Of a stretch of 64,000 nt of DNA, positions 8,742-17,807 are shown in pieces. The notes below the pieces were generated by a model. The model worked only from the letters and a program-made list of their open reading frames with translations. It was not told the origin of the DNA and searched no databases. The stretch comes from JBBQFC01 sp038321615 (GTDB lineage Bacteria > Bacteroidota > Bacteroidia > Flavobacteriales_D > Cryomorphaceae): positions 6,847-70,846 of the forward strand of contig JBBQFC010000011.1 of assembly GCA_038321615.1 (NCBI GenBank), in the 5' to 3' direction. How positions within the stretch are numbered: position 1 is the first letter of the stretch; the number at the start of each line of letters is the position of its first letter. Both the position numbers and the translations under genes were made by a program.

Positions 8742-11700
8742 TTAGCGTATAATATTAACGGTTCCATTCAAATTTTCAATTCCGGCAGTATTGTACTTAA
8801 CCAAGTAATAATAGGAGCCGGTGGGCAGCTCCTTATCTTCGTGCTTTCCATTCCAGGGCTCCCGGTAACCATCTGAATTAAAGACTTCGCCCCCCCAACG
8901 GTTGTATATCCAAACCTGAGCCAACGGATAGTTTTCGATTCCTGGAATATTCCAAACATCGTTCACCCCATCGCCATCGGGAGTGATGGTATTTGGGATC
9001 TCCCGAAATACGCGTACCAAGACCGAATCGGTTTTAATACAGCCCAAATCAGTGGTAAAGCTTACGGTGTAAAGGGTGTTTTCGCTTGGAGAAGCTACTG
9101 GGTTGGCGCAGGTTACGCAGCTTAAACCTGTTTCGGGTTGCCATATAAAGCTGCCATCAGACGGACTAAAAGCGGTTATGATTTGAACGCTTCCGCCAAA
9201 ATTGATCAATCGATCGGGGCCAGCTTCGATTGCTACACCGGGTTCTACGATCACGTTTACCGTATCGCTGGTTACCGCGCAGCCATTGCCAGGATCGATC
9301 GACCAAACAAATGTATTGGTTCCGCTGGTTAAGTTACTTAATGCCGTATTCGGAATGTTGGAGTCGGATAGGTTTGCCATGCTACCGGCTATCTGAGTCC
9401 AAGTGCCTGATGCAAATTCAGGATTGCTTCCTTGAAGTGTTGTTTCCGTTTCATCACAAATGTTTTGATCCGGTCCAGCATCGGCTTGCGGCGCATTTTG
9501 CAACACTGTGATCGTGTACAAGCAGCTAATACTATTACCTGCTAAGTCGGTAGCTTCAAAGCTCAATACATTATCTCCAACAATAAATAGCGAGCCACTG
9601 GTTGGCCCGGCTGTTTGAAGCACACTGGCTATGCCGCAATTATCGACCGCATCGGGCAATTCAAAAATTGGATTGGTTTCACAGGTTTCAAAAGATGCCG
9701 GACAGCTTATTACAGGGGCTTGCTGATCGACAACAACGAGCTGCGTTTCACAGGTGCTCGTATTTCCGGAGGGATCTACCGCTTCGAAAGTCAAGGTATA
9801 GGTTCCCACAGGTAGCTCAGAACCGCTAATTGGTCCGGAAATTTGGCTTGCAATAGCTGAGCAATTATCGATGGCTAATGGGATTTCAAAATCAACGACA
9901 GCCGAGCATCCACCTTCTATTGCGGTAAATTCTAAATTCGGCGGGCAATTCGCAAACATTGGCGGCAGATCGTCGATTACCGTTATGGTAAAATTGCAGG
10001 TAGAAGTAATCCCTGTTGCGTCGGTAACTGTAAAGCCAAATGCCGTTTCGCCTAAAGGCAGCGTTGCGCCGGAATTGGGGCCAAGAGTTTGAACCACACT
10101 TACCGCCCCATCACAATTATCAAAAGCCAAAAGGGGATCGAACGTATAAACGGCTCCACAAAGCGATTCGGGAGCTTCGATGGTAGCGCTTGATGGACAG
10201 TTCGTAAATACAGGCCCTTGGTTATCGATCACTGTTACATTGAAGCTGCATGTGGCCGTATTTCCAGAAGCATCTTCGGCCTGATAAGTCACTAAGGTGG
10301 TACCGATGGGGAAGCTCGCTCCAGTATTTAATCCTTCTAGGAGCGCAAGCGTAGGATTGCCGCAATTATCGGCCGCCGTGGGCAAATTATAATTTACTGC
10401 GGCAGTACAGATCCCCTGATCCGTATTCACCGTGATATCCGCAGGGCAAATTATGGTGGGGGCTACGTCTTCGCTAACGCTGATGGTAAAGGTGCAAGTC
10501 GTGCTATTCCCATTTTCGTCGGTTGCAGTAAATGATACGTTATTTACTCCTATAGGAAAAGCGCTGCCAGAAGTTAAGCCGGCAGTTTGAACGATTGACG
10601 CGATACCGCAATTATCCGTTGCCGCTGGTGTGGCAAAGCTTACCACGCTGCTGCAAGCTCCGCCGAGCGTTAGAATTACAATATCGCCTGGACACGTTAT
10701 CCCAGGGCTTTCGTTGTCTTCAACTATTATTTCAAATGAGCATAGCACAGTATTACCAGCGCCGTCAACGATTTCATATTCGATGGTTTTGGAACCGACA
10801 ATCAACACGGATCCTGAGAGTGGCCCCAGTATTTGGGTTACGGTCAAACCACCAGGGCAATTGTCCGAAGCGGCTGGGTCTGGGAAAACCACAGTGGCTT
10901 CGCATAGACCCGGGTCTGTGCTCACAGTGATGGTAGCAGGGCATTCGACGGAGGGCGCTTCGCCATCGGCAACGGTAACATTAAAGGTACAGGAAGCAGT
11001 ATTTCCGCTGGCATCGGTGGCTGTATAGGTTATTGGAGTAATTCCGACTGGGAAGAAAGCGGCGCTGGGTAAACCGGAACTAAGCTCCGCTATGACACCT
11101 GGACAATTGTCGGTCGCCGTGGGGGTCTGATAGCTTACGATTGCCCCGCATTGACCTGCATCGTTGGTCACCGCAATATCTGCAGGGCAATTGAGTTGGG
11201 GGGCAGTGCTTTCCGTCACTGAGATACTAAAGGAACAGTCCACTGAATTTCCCGACTGATCGATGGCAGTGAAAGAAACCGTGTAATTACCTACGGTTAA
11301 AGTAGATCCAGATGTGGGGCCTGCTGTTTGCGTTATTGCGATTATCGAACAATTGTCGGTAGCTGTGGTAGGAGCAAAATTTACGATCGTTTCACAAGTT
11401 CCATCGATAATTTCGAGAATGATATCGCTGGGGCAGGTGATGGATGGATCTTCGGCATCTACTACCACCACTTCAAAACTACATGTTGCAACATTCCCGG
11501 AAAGGTCAACCACTTCATAACTTTCGGTGGTAGTACCTACTGGAAATACACTACCGCTGCCCAATCCAACTGTTTGTGTCAAAGATGCAATCCCACAATT
11601 ATCATTCACATCGGGAATAGGGTAACTTACTGTTGCTCCGCAAAATCCAGCATCAGCATTAACCGAAATGGCTGCAGGGCAATCGATGGTTGGCGGTACG

Positions 11701-14492
11701 GCGTCGATCACCAGTACATTGTAATTGCAAGTTGCACTGTTGCCATAAAGGTCTGTGGCTGTAAAGCCCACTGATGTAGTTCCTATTGGGAAAAGCGACC
11801 CACTCGCAGGGCCTTCTGTCTGCACAATGGTCACCGTAGAGCAGGAATCCGAAGCGGCGGGCACGATTAAGGTTACGGCTACTTCGCAGGCACCGGGGCT
11901 CGCTATCACGGAAAGGTCGGCTGGGCATATGATTACTGGCACCGAAGCCTCGTTTACCGTGAGTATAAAATCGCAGTTTGATGTATTACCCGCTGCATCG
12001 CTCGCTTGGATTGTAACGGTGTAAATACCCGCCGATACTACCGATCCGCTTGTTGGTCCAGCCACGGTGCTGAAAGTAGTACCCGGACAATTATCGGTTA
12101 TAGTGGAATTGGGATAATTCACTATCGCCGAACAATCCCCATCGGGAATAGTGAAACTAAAATCGGCGGGACAGGTTATTACGGGGGCTTCTGTATCGAT
12201 CACCACCACATTGAAAATGCAGGTTGCAGTATTGCCTTCGTCATCCGTAGATGTGAATGTCACGGGCGTGCTGCCTAGCTGAAAAATGCTGCCGCTTAAT
12301 GGCCCTGCTGTTTGAATAACATTTACGGTATTGCAATTATCGGTGGCAGTTGGATCAGAAAAGGTGACCACTGCACTGCAACTTCCTACTTCATTTGCGA
12401 CATTAATATTGCCCGGACAATCGAACACGGGGCTTTCTTGATCGACTACAATTACATTATAAGAGCAACTACTGTTATTTCCATCGGGATCGGTCGCCGT
12501 AAAACTCACCAATGTGCTACCGATGGGAAAGGTTGAACCGCTTAATGGGCCACCTGTTTGACTCACCGTGACTGATGTAGAACAGGAGTCAGTAGCGGTA
12601 GGCGTTGGAAGGATTACCGCGGCGTCGCAAGAGCCCAAGTCAGTGGGCAAAATTAAATCGGCCGGACAATTGATAACGGGTGCGGAAGTCTCGGTTACAG
12701 TAATTTGAAAATCACAATTTGCCGTATTTCCAGCGGCATCTTCTGCTTCAATTGTTACGGTGTAAACTCCAGCGCTCAAAACGGAACCGCTCGCTGGCCC
12801 TGCCGTAACAATGAATGTAGCTCCTGGACAATTATCAGTGACCACGGCATCGGGATAGGTTACCACTGCTGAGCAATTGCTATTGGGAATTGAAAAAGAA
12901 AAGTCGCCCGGGCACGTAATCGTTGGTGTTTCAGCATCGACCACTTCTACTTCAAAACTGCACAGCGCCTGATTACCAGCGGCATCGGTAGCGGTAAATT
13001 CCATGAATGTCGTCCCAACGGGAAAAGATCCACCGATTGGCAGTCCACCGGTTTGAGAAACGGATACTCCCGGACAATTGTCGAATACACTGGCTCCAGC
13101 AAAATTGAGAATGGCAGCACAATCTCCAGGATCGGAATTGGCAATAACCCCGGGGAGACAATCTAAGGTCGGAAGCTCAGAGTCGACCACGGTCAATAAG
13201 AAGCTGCAGGGTGTTGTATTGCCAAATGCGTCGGTTACTTCGTACGTTTCGGTAGATGTGCCAACGGGAAAAAAACCTCCCGATCCGAATCCGGAAATTA
13301 TTACGGTTGAAGCTCCTGGGCAGTTGTCGGTTCCAATTGGAGAAGGATATGTAACTGTGGCTCCACACTGACCTGGCTCGTTGGAAATGGTAATGTCGGC
13401 TGGGCAAATTATAGTAGGCGGGTCAGATTCAACCACCGTTACGTTGTAGCTGCAAGTGGCGCTATTGCCAGCGGCATCTGTTCCCGTAAATGTTACGATG
13501 GTTGTTCCGGCAGGAAACTCACCGCCACTGGGAAGGCCGCCAGTTTGGGAAACGGTTGCTCCGGGGCAATTGTCGGTAATGGAAGGCTGGGGCAGCATCA
13601 CTACTGCCGTGCAAGCCGTTGGGATCGGGTTGTTAATCGTTAAATCGCCAGGGCAAGTAAGCACTGGAGGAATCGCATCGGTGATGGTGACGTTGAAGGT
13701 GCAACTCGCCGTATTGCCCGCAAGGTCGGTAACGGTATAAGTTACAGGTGTTATGCCTACTGTAAAACTCGCACCGGAAGCCAATCCGCTCGTTAGATTA
13801 GTAATGGAAGGACCGCATGCGTCGCTTCCGACTGGTGCTGTATAATTTACAATACGGCTGCAACCGCTTACCACATCAAGCGAAATATCGGCTGGGCAAG
13901 TAATATTCGGGACTGTAATATCAATTACAATCACCTTGATCCGACAGAAAGCCACATTTCCCGATATGTCGATTGCACGGAAAGTTAAGTTGTTTTCCCC
14001 GACGGGAAAGGTTGATCCGCTGGGCAAGCCTGCGGTTTGGACATTGTTTAGAAGGGTGCAATTATCGGTGGCTGGGGGAATTGAAAAAAAGACCACAGCC
14101 GAGCATTGCCCGGGATCGCTGTTAATAATGATATCTGGGGGGCAGACATAGGTGGGAGTCTGTGAGTCGTTCACCGTGATGAGGAAGGTACAACTATTTG
14201 ACTGGCCTTCGTTATTGGTCACGGTGTAAATAATTTCTGTAACGCCTACATCAAATGGAGAACCCGAAGGCAAGCCCTGTGTGAGTGTAGTAGTAATGCC
14301 CGTGCCGCTGCCTGTGCCTACAGGAGGTGTAAAATTTACGATAGCGCTGCATTGATCTACGTCATTACCTACGGTGATATCGGCCGGACAAGTAATGCTC
14401 AGTTGGGCTTTGGCAAGACTGGATGCGCCCAGGAAAGCAATAAATCCCAAAAGGAATTTAACCGTTGTAAATAGGCGATGTGATCGGTTCAT
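8742..14492 (-). CDS. giant HYR-repeat surface adhesin with gliding-motility C-terminal domain (T9SS cargo)
   Basis: I choose ATG at 14492 (1916 residues) because it places the signal peptide (FLLGFIAFLGASSLAKAQ) at the start; the frame is open to 14543. The mature part begins with 20 tandem HYR domains of about 82 residues, each with a CPADI-like start, usually TDNC in the middle, and GNTATC-like and VTVVD ends. Two non-HYR segments follow, starting with DAGPDQNICDETETTLQ and EAGPDRLINFGGSVQIITAF. The end is a CHU_C/TIGR04131 type B sorting domain (ITPDGDGVNDVW, YNRWGGEVFNSDGY, PTGSYYYLVKY). Such domains direct export by the T9SS. By analogy with SprB it is probably a cell-surface adhesin for gliding or attachment. 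PorP/SprF and OmpA genes follow at once. Confidence 0.93.
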   Translation of the reverse strand: MNRSHRLFTTVKFLLGFIAFLGASSLAKAQLSITCPADITVGNDVDQCSAIVNFTPPVGTGSGTGITTTLTQGLPSGSPFDVGVTEIIYTVTNNEGQSNSCTFLITVNDSQTPTYVCPPDIIINSDPGQCSAVVFFSIPPATDNCTLLNNVQTAGLPSGSTFPVGENNLTFRAIDISGNVAFCRIKVIVIDITVPNITCPADISLDVVSGCSRIVNYTAPVGSDACGPSITNLTSGLASGASFTVGITPVTYTVTDLAGNTASCTFNVTITDAIPPVLTCPGDLTINNPIPTACTAVVMLPQPSITDNCPGATVSQTGGLPSGGEFPAGTTIVTFTGTDAAGNSATCSYNVTVVESDPPTIICPADITISNEPGQCGATVTYPSPIGTDNCPGASTVIISGFGSGGFFPVGTSTETYEVTDAFGNTTPCSFLLTVVDSELPTLDCLPGVIANSDPGDCAAILNFAGASVFDNCPGVSVSQTGGLPIGGSFPVGTTFMEFTATDAAGNQALCSFEVEVVDAETPTITCPGDFSFSIPNSNCSAVVTYPDAVVTDNCPGATFIVTAGPASGSVLSAGVYTVTIEAEDAAGNTANCDFQITVTETSAPVINCPADLILPTDLGSCDAAVILPTPTATDSCSTSVTVSQTGGPLSGSTFPIGSTLVSFTATDPDGNNSSCSYNVIVVDQESPVFDCPGNINVANEVGSCSAVVTFSDPTATDNCNTVNVIQTAGPLSGSIFQLGSTPVTFTSTDDEGNTATCIFNVVVIDTEAPVITCPADFSFTIPDGDCSAIVNYPNSTITDNCPGTTFSTVAGPTSGSVVSAGIYTVTIQASDAAGNTSNCDFILTVNEASVPVIICPADLSVIASPGACEVAVTLIVPAASDSCSTVTIVQTEGPASGSLFPIGTTSVGFTATDLYGNSATCNYNVLVIDAVPPTIDCPAAISVNADAGFCGATVSYPIPDVNDNCGIASLTQTVGLGSGSVFPVGTTTESYEVVDLSGNVATCSFEVVVVDAEDPSITCPSDIILEIIDGTCETIVNFAPTTATDNCSIIAITQTAGPTSGSTLTVGNYTVSFTAIDQSGNSVDCSFSISVTESTAPQLNCPADIAVTNDAGQCGAIVSYQTPTATDNCPGVIAELSSGLPSAAFFPVGITPITYTATDASGNTASCTFNVTVADGEAPSVECPATITVSTDPGLCEATVVFPDPAASDNCPGGLTVTQILGPLSGSVLIVGSKTIEYEIVDGAGNTVLCSFEIIVEDNESPGITCPGDIVILTLGGACSSVVSFATPAATDNCGIASIVQTAGLTSGSAFPIGVNNVSFTATDENGNSTTCTFTISVSEDVAPTIICPADITVNTDQGICTAAVNYNLPTAADNCGNPTLALLEGLNTGASFPIGTTLVTYQAEDASGNTATCSFNVTVIDNQGPVFTNCPSSATIEAPESLCGAVYTFDPLLAFDNCDGAVSVVQTLGPNSGATLPLGETAFGFTVTDATGITSTCNFTITVIDDLPPMFANCPPNLEFTAIEGGCSAVVDFEIPLAIDNCSAIASQISGPISGSELPVGTYTLTFEAVDPSGNTSTCETQLVVVDQQAPVISCPASFETCETNPIFELPDAVDNCGIASVLQTAGPTSGSLFIVGDNVLSFEATDLAGNSISCLYTITVLQNAPQADAGPDQNICDETETTLQGSNPEFASGTWTQIAGSMANLSDSNIPNTALSNLTSGTNTFVWSIDPGNGCAVTSDTVNVIVEPGVAIEAGPDRLINFGGSVQIITAFSPSDGSFIWQPETGLSCVTCANPVASPSENTLYTVSFTTDLGCIKTDSVLVRVFREIPNTITPDGDGVNDVWNIPGIENYPLAQVWIYNRWGGEVFNSDGYREPWNGKHEDKELPTGSYYYLVKYNTAGIENLNGTVNIIR
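9500..14402 (-). repeat. 20 tandem HYR domain repeats (about 246 bp each) in the adhesin gene
   Basis: I count 20 consecutive units of about 82 codons. The fixed features are two or three cysteines per unit and the TDNC core, replaced by DSC in units 8 and 11 and by SDAC in unit 3, and absent from unit 1. Units 7 to 9 resemble units 10 to 12 in order, which points to a three-unit duplication in the past. The DNA copies have diverged; I see no long identical runs. Confidence 0.9.
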
Positions 14493-14522
14493 GGGCGACG
14501 AAGTTTGATCTCTGATGAGACT

Positions 14523-14530
14523 CAAATATA
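14523..14530 (-). promoter_or_regulatory. -7 promoter element TATATTTG for the adhesin module
   Basis: The minus strand carries TATATTTG, a full match to TAnnTTTG, 30 bases before the ATG at 14492. I see no clear -33 TTG at the expected distance. It could drive the adhesin-PorP-OmpA operon. Confidence 0.35.
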
Positions 14531-14586
14531 TTGGATTGCCCAAGAGGTTATTGATAGAGCCTTACAAACTTATCAATAACGATTGT

Positions 14587-15510
14587 TTAAGATTTCCCAG
14601 CTTTTTCTTGCTCGTTATTAGCCAGTTCGGTAAGGGTATGCCCGCATTGGTGGCAGTTTTTCGAATTATAGAGGTGGCTTTCCATACCGCAAGCCGGGCA
14701 AATTAGGGCGGGATCGAGGCGCGATACTTTTCCAACTTCTTTATAAATTTCCGCACCCACAATTCCTGTCGGAATAGCTATAATGGCGTAACCCAATAGC
14801 ATGATGATAGAAGCCGCGAATTGACCAACCACCGTTTGTGGAGTAATGTCGCCAAAGCCTACCGTGGTGAGCGTTACAATAGCCCAATATATAGAAAGGG
14901 GAATGCTGTGAAAGCCATTTTCGCTCCCTTCGATCAAATACATTAAAGTACCGAATATGAAAACCAGGATGAGCAAGAATAAAAAGAAGACAATGATCTT
15001 ATAGCGGCTCGATTTCAGTGCTTTGCCGAGCACCTGAGCCTCACTCACAAAGTGCACGAGCTTCAAAATCCTAAAAACCCGCAGTAAACGTAAGGCCCGC
15101 ACAATGGCTAAACCTTGCGCCCCGCCCACTAGCAAGCTTAGGTAGCTGGGAAGGATCGCAACGAGGTCGATAATTCCAAAAAAGCTGAAAATATATTGGC
15201 GCGGACGCGACACTACAGCGGCCCGCGCGATGTATTCCACTGTGAAGAAGGCTGTAACAATCCACTCAATGGTTCGCAACTCTTTTCCATAGCGATCATT
15301 GATGGTATTGACGCTTTCGAGCATTACGGCAAGCACACTCACTAAAATTAAAAGGAGAAGCACCACGTCAAAGAGTTTACCCGCGGGGGTATCGGTGCCG
15401 AAAATGATGGTAAACAATTTCTTCCGGAGAGAACCGGCTTTAAACCGTTTTAATTCATCTCCATACTTTTCGTCGCTGTATGAACCCCTACTTTTCTCGG
15501 ATTTACCCAT
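14587..15510 (-). CDS. voltage-gated-type potassium channel subunit with C-terminal zinc ribbon
   Basis: The 307-residue protein has the six-helix ion-channel layout. The S4-like segment is Arg-rich (RALRLLRVFRILKLVHF), the pore carries the K+ selectivity filter TLTTVGFGDITPQT, and S6 (FAASIIMLLGYAIIAIPTG) follows. After S6 there is no RCK/TrkA-N domain. Instead a short cytoplasmic tail has two CxxC pairs, CPACG and CHQCG, spaced like a zinc ribbon. The gene starts 6 bases after alkB ends and is co-directional, so the two are probably one transcript. It probably conducts K+ and affects membrane potential; gating by the metal-binding tail is inference. Confidence 0.88.
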   Translation of the reverse strand: MGKSEKSRGSYSDEKYGDELKRFKAGSLRKKLFTIIFGTDTPAGKLFDVVLLLLILVSVLAVMLESVNTINDRYGKELRTIEWIVTAFFTVEYIARAAVVSRPRQYIFSFFGIIDLVAILPSYLSLLVGGAQGLAIVRALRLLRVFRILKLVHFVSEAQVLGKALKSSRYKIIVFFLFLLILVFIFGTLMYLIEGSENGFHSIPLSIYWAIVTLTTVGFGDITPQTVVGQFAASIIMLLGYAIIAIPTGIVGAEIYKEVGKVSRLDPALICPACGMESHLYNSKNCHQCGHTLTELANNEQEKAGKS

Positions 15511-15516
15511 AATTGA

Positions 15517-16602
15517 TTATGCCATGGCTCGATTTAGCCCGCCACTAATATCGGTAGCATAATTGGCATTGGTAATATTTGGAAGTCTTGGATTCATAAT
15601 TGCAAACCAAATGGGCGGGACTAAACATAGCAGCAGCATACCGGGATAACCCGTGGGCATCTGTGGACTTTGATCGTGGTGCTCGAGAATTTGGTAGTGC
15701 TTGGTGGGTTGAAAATGATGATCACTATGGCGCGATAATTCAAACAAAAGCGTGCGGCCGATATGATGATTTGAGTTCCACGAATGAATCGGAAGCGTTT
15801 TCTCGTAGCGGTGCTCGCTTACTTTGCCGCGGCGCAGGCCGTAATGCTCAATGTAGTTTACCGTTTCTAAAAGTAAAAATCCGATGATTGCAGCAGCTGT
15901 GAACCAAAGAGCTGATTTCCAACCAAAAAATAGAACGATTGCCGCCCAGAAAATCAGCTGAATCAAAGTGTATTGAACCATGTGGCTTTTCACTCCAAAT
16001 GGATTTTTACCCGCCCGACTGATTCTTTTTGACTCAATGCTCCATGCCGATCGGTAACTCCCAATCACAGAACGAATCCAAAAAGCATAGATAGTTTCAC
16101 CCCGGCGAGCTGAAGCAGGATCTTCGTGGGTCGAAACATTTTTATGATGCCCTTGATTGTGCTCTATATAAAAGTGCATGTAAGCGGCAGGCAGCAATAA
16201 ACCCAAGGCCAATAATTGCTCACTGCGCTTATTTCGGTGACCTAACTCATGCGCAACATTGATACCTAAGCCGCCCAAAATAATGCCGAGTGAAATGGTC
16301 AGCCCGATTTTTTCCCACCATACGAAGCTATTCCCTTGCAGCGCTACCAAGTATGCTACTATGCAACAGTAGATTACGGGTAGTACGAGATAAAGCATGG
16401 CATCATAACTTCGGGTTCTTTTTCGTAGCTCTGCCTCGGCAGCGTCAATGTTTGCAGCACTGGGCTTGAAGAGCAATTCTACAAAAGGCACTACCCCGAA
16501 GGCAAACAGCAAAGAGCCGAAGGTGAGCCAGCCGCCAGCTTGAAGTCCAACGATGAAGAGGGCGGGAATTATAAAGATGAGTCCATATTTTAAGAAACGC
16601 AT
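15517..16602 (-). CDS. alkB: AlkB-type integral membrane alkane/fatty acyl hydroxylase
   Basis: The protein has 361 residues with several transmembrane helices. It carries the histidine boxes of membrane di-iron hydroxylases in the AlkB order: HELGHRN, HNQGHHKN and RHSDHHF, plus the AlkB-typical NYIEHYGLRR before the last box. In the family it hydroxylates terminal methyl groups of medium-chain alkanes using rubredoxin as electron donor. No rubredoxin or rubredoxin reductase gene is in this window. Some relatives act on other hydrophobic substrates, so the exact substrate is open. It is followed 6 bases later by the K+ channel gene. Confidence 0.88.
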   Translation of the reverse strand: MRFLKYGLIFIIPALFIVGLQAGGWLTFGSLLFAFGVVPFVELLFKPSAANIDAAEAELRKRTRSYDAMLYLVLPVIYCCIVAYLVALQGNSFVWWEKIGLTISLGIILGGLGINVAHELGHRNKRSEQLLALGLLLPAAYMHFYIEHNQGHHKNVSTHEDPASARRGETIYAFWIRSVIGSYRSAWSIESKRISRAGKNPFGVKSHMVQYTLIQLIFWAAIVLFFGWKSALWFTAAAIIGFLLLETVNYIEHYGLRRGKVSEHRYEKTLPIHSWNSNHHIGRTLLFELSRHSDHHFQPTKHYQILEHHDQSPQMPTGYPGMLLLCLVPPIWFAIMNPRLPNITNANYATDISGGLNRAMA

Positions 16603-16745
16603 ATCACCAATATTTTCGTGAATTTACAAAACAATCTTTTTGACTCCAGCAGATTTTTTTGCGTTAGCTTGAACTTTTTTAAAAGAAGCTGGTTTTACTT
16701 TCATCAATTAAATGCTGGTTGATAGGTTAGTTTAATAGTAGCGAA

Positions 16746-16774
16746 ACAAAAGAGGCTCTTGTAGCCTCTTTTGT
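16746..16774. terminator. intrinsic terminator hairpin downstream of the LysR gene
   Basis: A perfect 12-bp stem (ACAAAAGAGGCT, 5-base loop, AGCCTCTTTTGT) lies 4 bases beyond the LysR stop codon. Read on the minus strand, the 3' arm runs into a T-rich stretch, which suits termination of the LysR transcript before alkB. Confidence 0.65.
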
Positions 16775-16777
16775 GAT

Positions 16778-17701
16778 TTAATGCTGAAAGGAACTGAGCC
16801 AAGCAAATTGATCGCGAATAATACTTTCCTTGTTTTCCCCCACAAATTTCAAATAGGTTTCGGCCACTGCGGAAAATTTCTTTTGTTCGAGCCAGATGAG
16901 TTGCCACACGGAGGCAACGGGTAACCCATCGATTGGAATTATCTGCAATCGCCCGCTTTGTAATTCATCGCGGATGCCGATGAGCGGCATAATGGAATAA
17001 CCCAATCCTGCTAGAATGGCCTGCTTTACCGCTTCATTTGTGGCGAGCTCCATCGTTTTCCGCAGGTGGATTCCTTGTTTTACCAAAAATTCTTCCATGG
17101 TCAGTCGCGTGCCCGAGCCGCTTTCGCGAAAAATCATTGGCAATTCCTTCAGCAGACCCAAGTCGCTGCGTTTGGAATCTGGCAACTTATCGCCTACTAA
17201 ATACAGTTGATTGGCCATGAGCGGTATGTTCGAAATACGCAAACCGACTGGCAAAATCGAAACCAAGGCAAAATCTACTTTGTTTTCAACGAGACTCTCT
17301 ATCACCTGGCTTTTGTTGGTTACGTCCATCACCAATTCCACTCCCGGATTGCGATGCATGAAATCGGTGAGAAAATAAGGCATCACGTATTTTCCTGTCG
17401 AAACTACTGCAAAACGCAGCTTACCCGTAAGTTCGCCCAGACGCCCGCGCTGCAATTGGGCTATTTGGCCGGCTCGTTCGAGTACGGTTTCGGCCATCTC
17501 GGCTATCTCCTTGCCAAAATCTGTAAGGTAGATTCTGCGGCCGATCGTTTCGGTCAATGCCCTATCAAATTGTTGTTGGAAGTTCTTAAGTTGTATGGAA
17601 ACGGCCGGCTGGGTGAGATGCATGCGTTCGGCAGCCTTCGTGATGCTTTCCATCTGCGCTACTTCGTGAAATATGGCCAATTGATGTAGGCTAAAATTCA
17701 T
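16778..17701 (-). CDS. LysR-family transcriptional regulator, CbbR/CmpR-like by context
   Basis: The protein has 307 residues. The N-terminal winged helix-turn-helix is clear (SITKAAERMHLTQPAVSIQL). The C-terminal effector domain starts near residue 90 (LRFAVVSTGKYVMPYFL). It is transcribed divergently from the SbtA-type bicarbonate transporter gene, 106 bases apart. LysR proteins typically regulate the divergent neighbour, and CbbR/CmpR-type members respond to carbon status, so control of bicarbonate uptake is the natural inference. The effector is unknown. Confidence 0.9.
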   Translation of the reverse strand: MNFSLHQLAIFHEVAQMESITKAAERMHLTQPAVSIQLKNFQQQFDRALTETIGRRIYLTDFGKEIAEMAETVLERAGQIAQLQRGRLGELTGKLRFAVVSTGKYVMPYFLTDFMHRNPGVELVMDVTNKSQVIESLVENKVDFALVSILPVGLRISNIPLMANQLYLVGDKLPDSKRSDLGLLKELPMIFRESGSGTRLTMEEFLVKQGIHLRKTMELATNEAVKQAILAGLGYSIMPLIGIRDELQSGRLQIIPIDGLPVASVWQLIWLEQKKFSAVAETYLKFVGENKESIIRDQFAWLSSFQH

Positions 17702-17725
17702 AGCTTTTGCTTATGTTTTTGATGG

Positions 17726-17767
17726 CAAATATAAATAGAGATACATGATTTGGCCGTTCTACCTTTG
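17726..17767. promoter_or_regulatory. divergent promoter elements between the LysR gene and sbtA
   Basis: Two full matches to TAnnTTTG face outwards: TATATTTG on the minus strand at 17733-17726, 24 bases before the LysR ATG, and TACCTTTG on the plus strand at 17760-17767, 40 bases before the sbtA ATG. Clear -33 elements are missing. The short space between them is where a LysR-type site would be expected. Confidence 0.4.
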
Positions 17768-17807
17768 TCAAAACTTTCAAAAACAGTAATCGAATCATTC
17801 TCTCGCA

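Noticed and set aside
9500..14402. CRISPR-like array in the repetitive region
   Set aside because: The units are about 246 bp, coding, divergent and without spacers; they are HYR protein domains.
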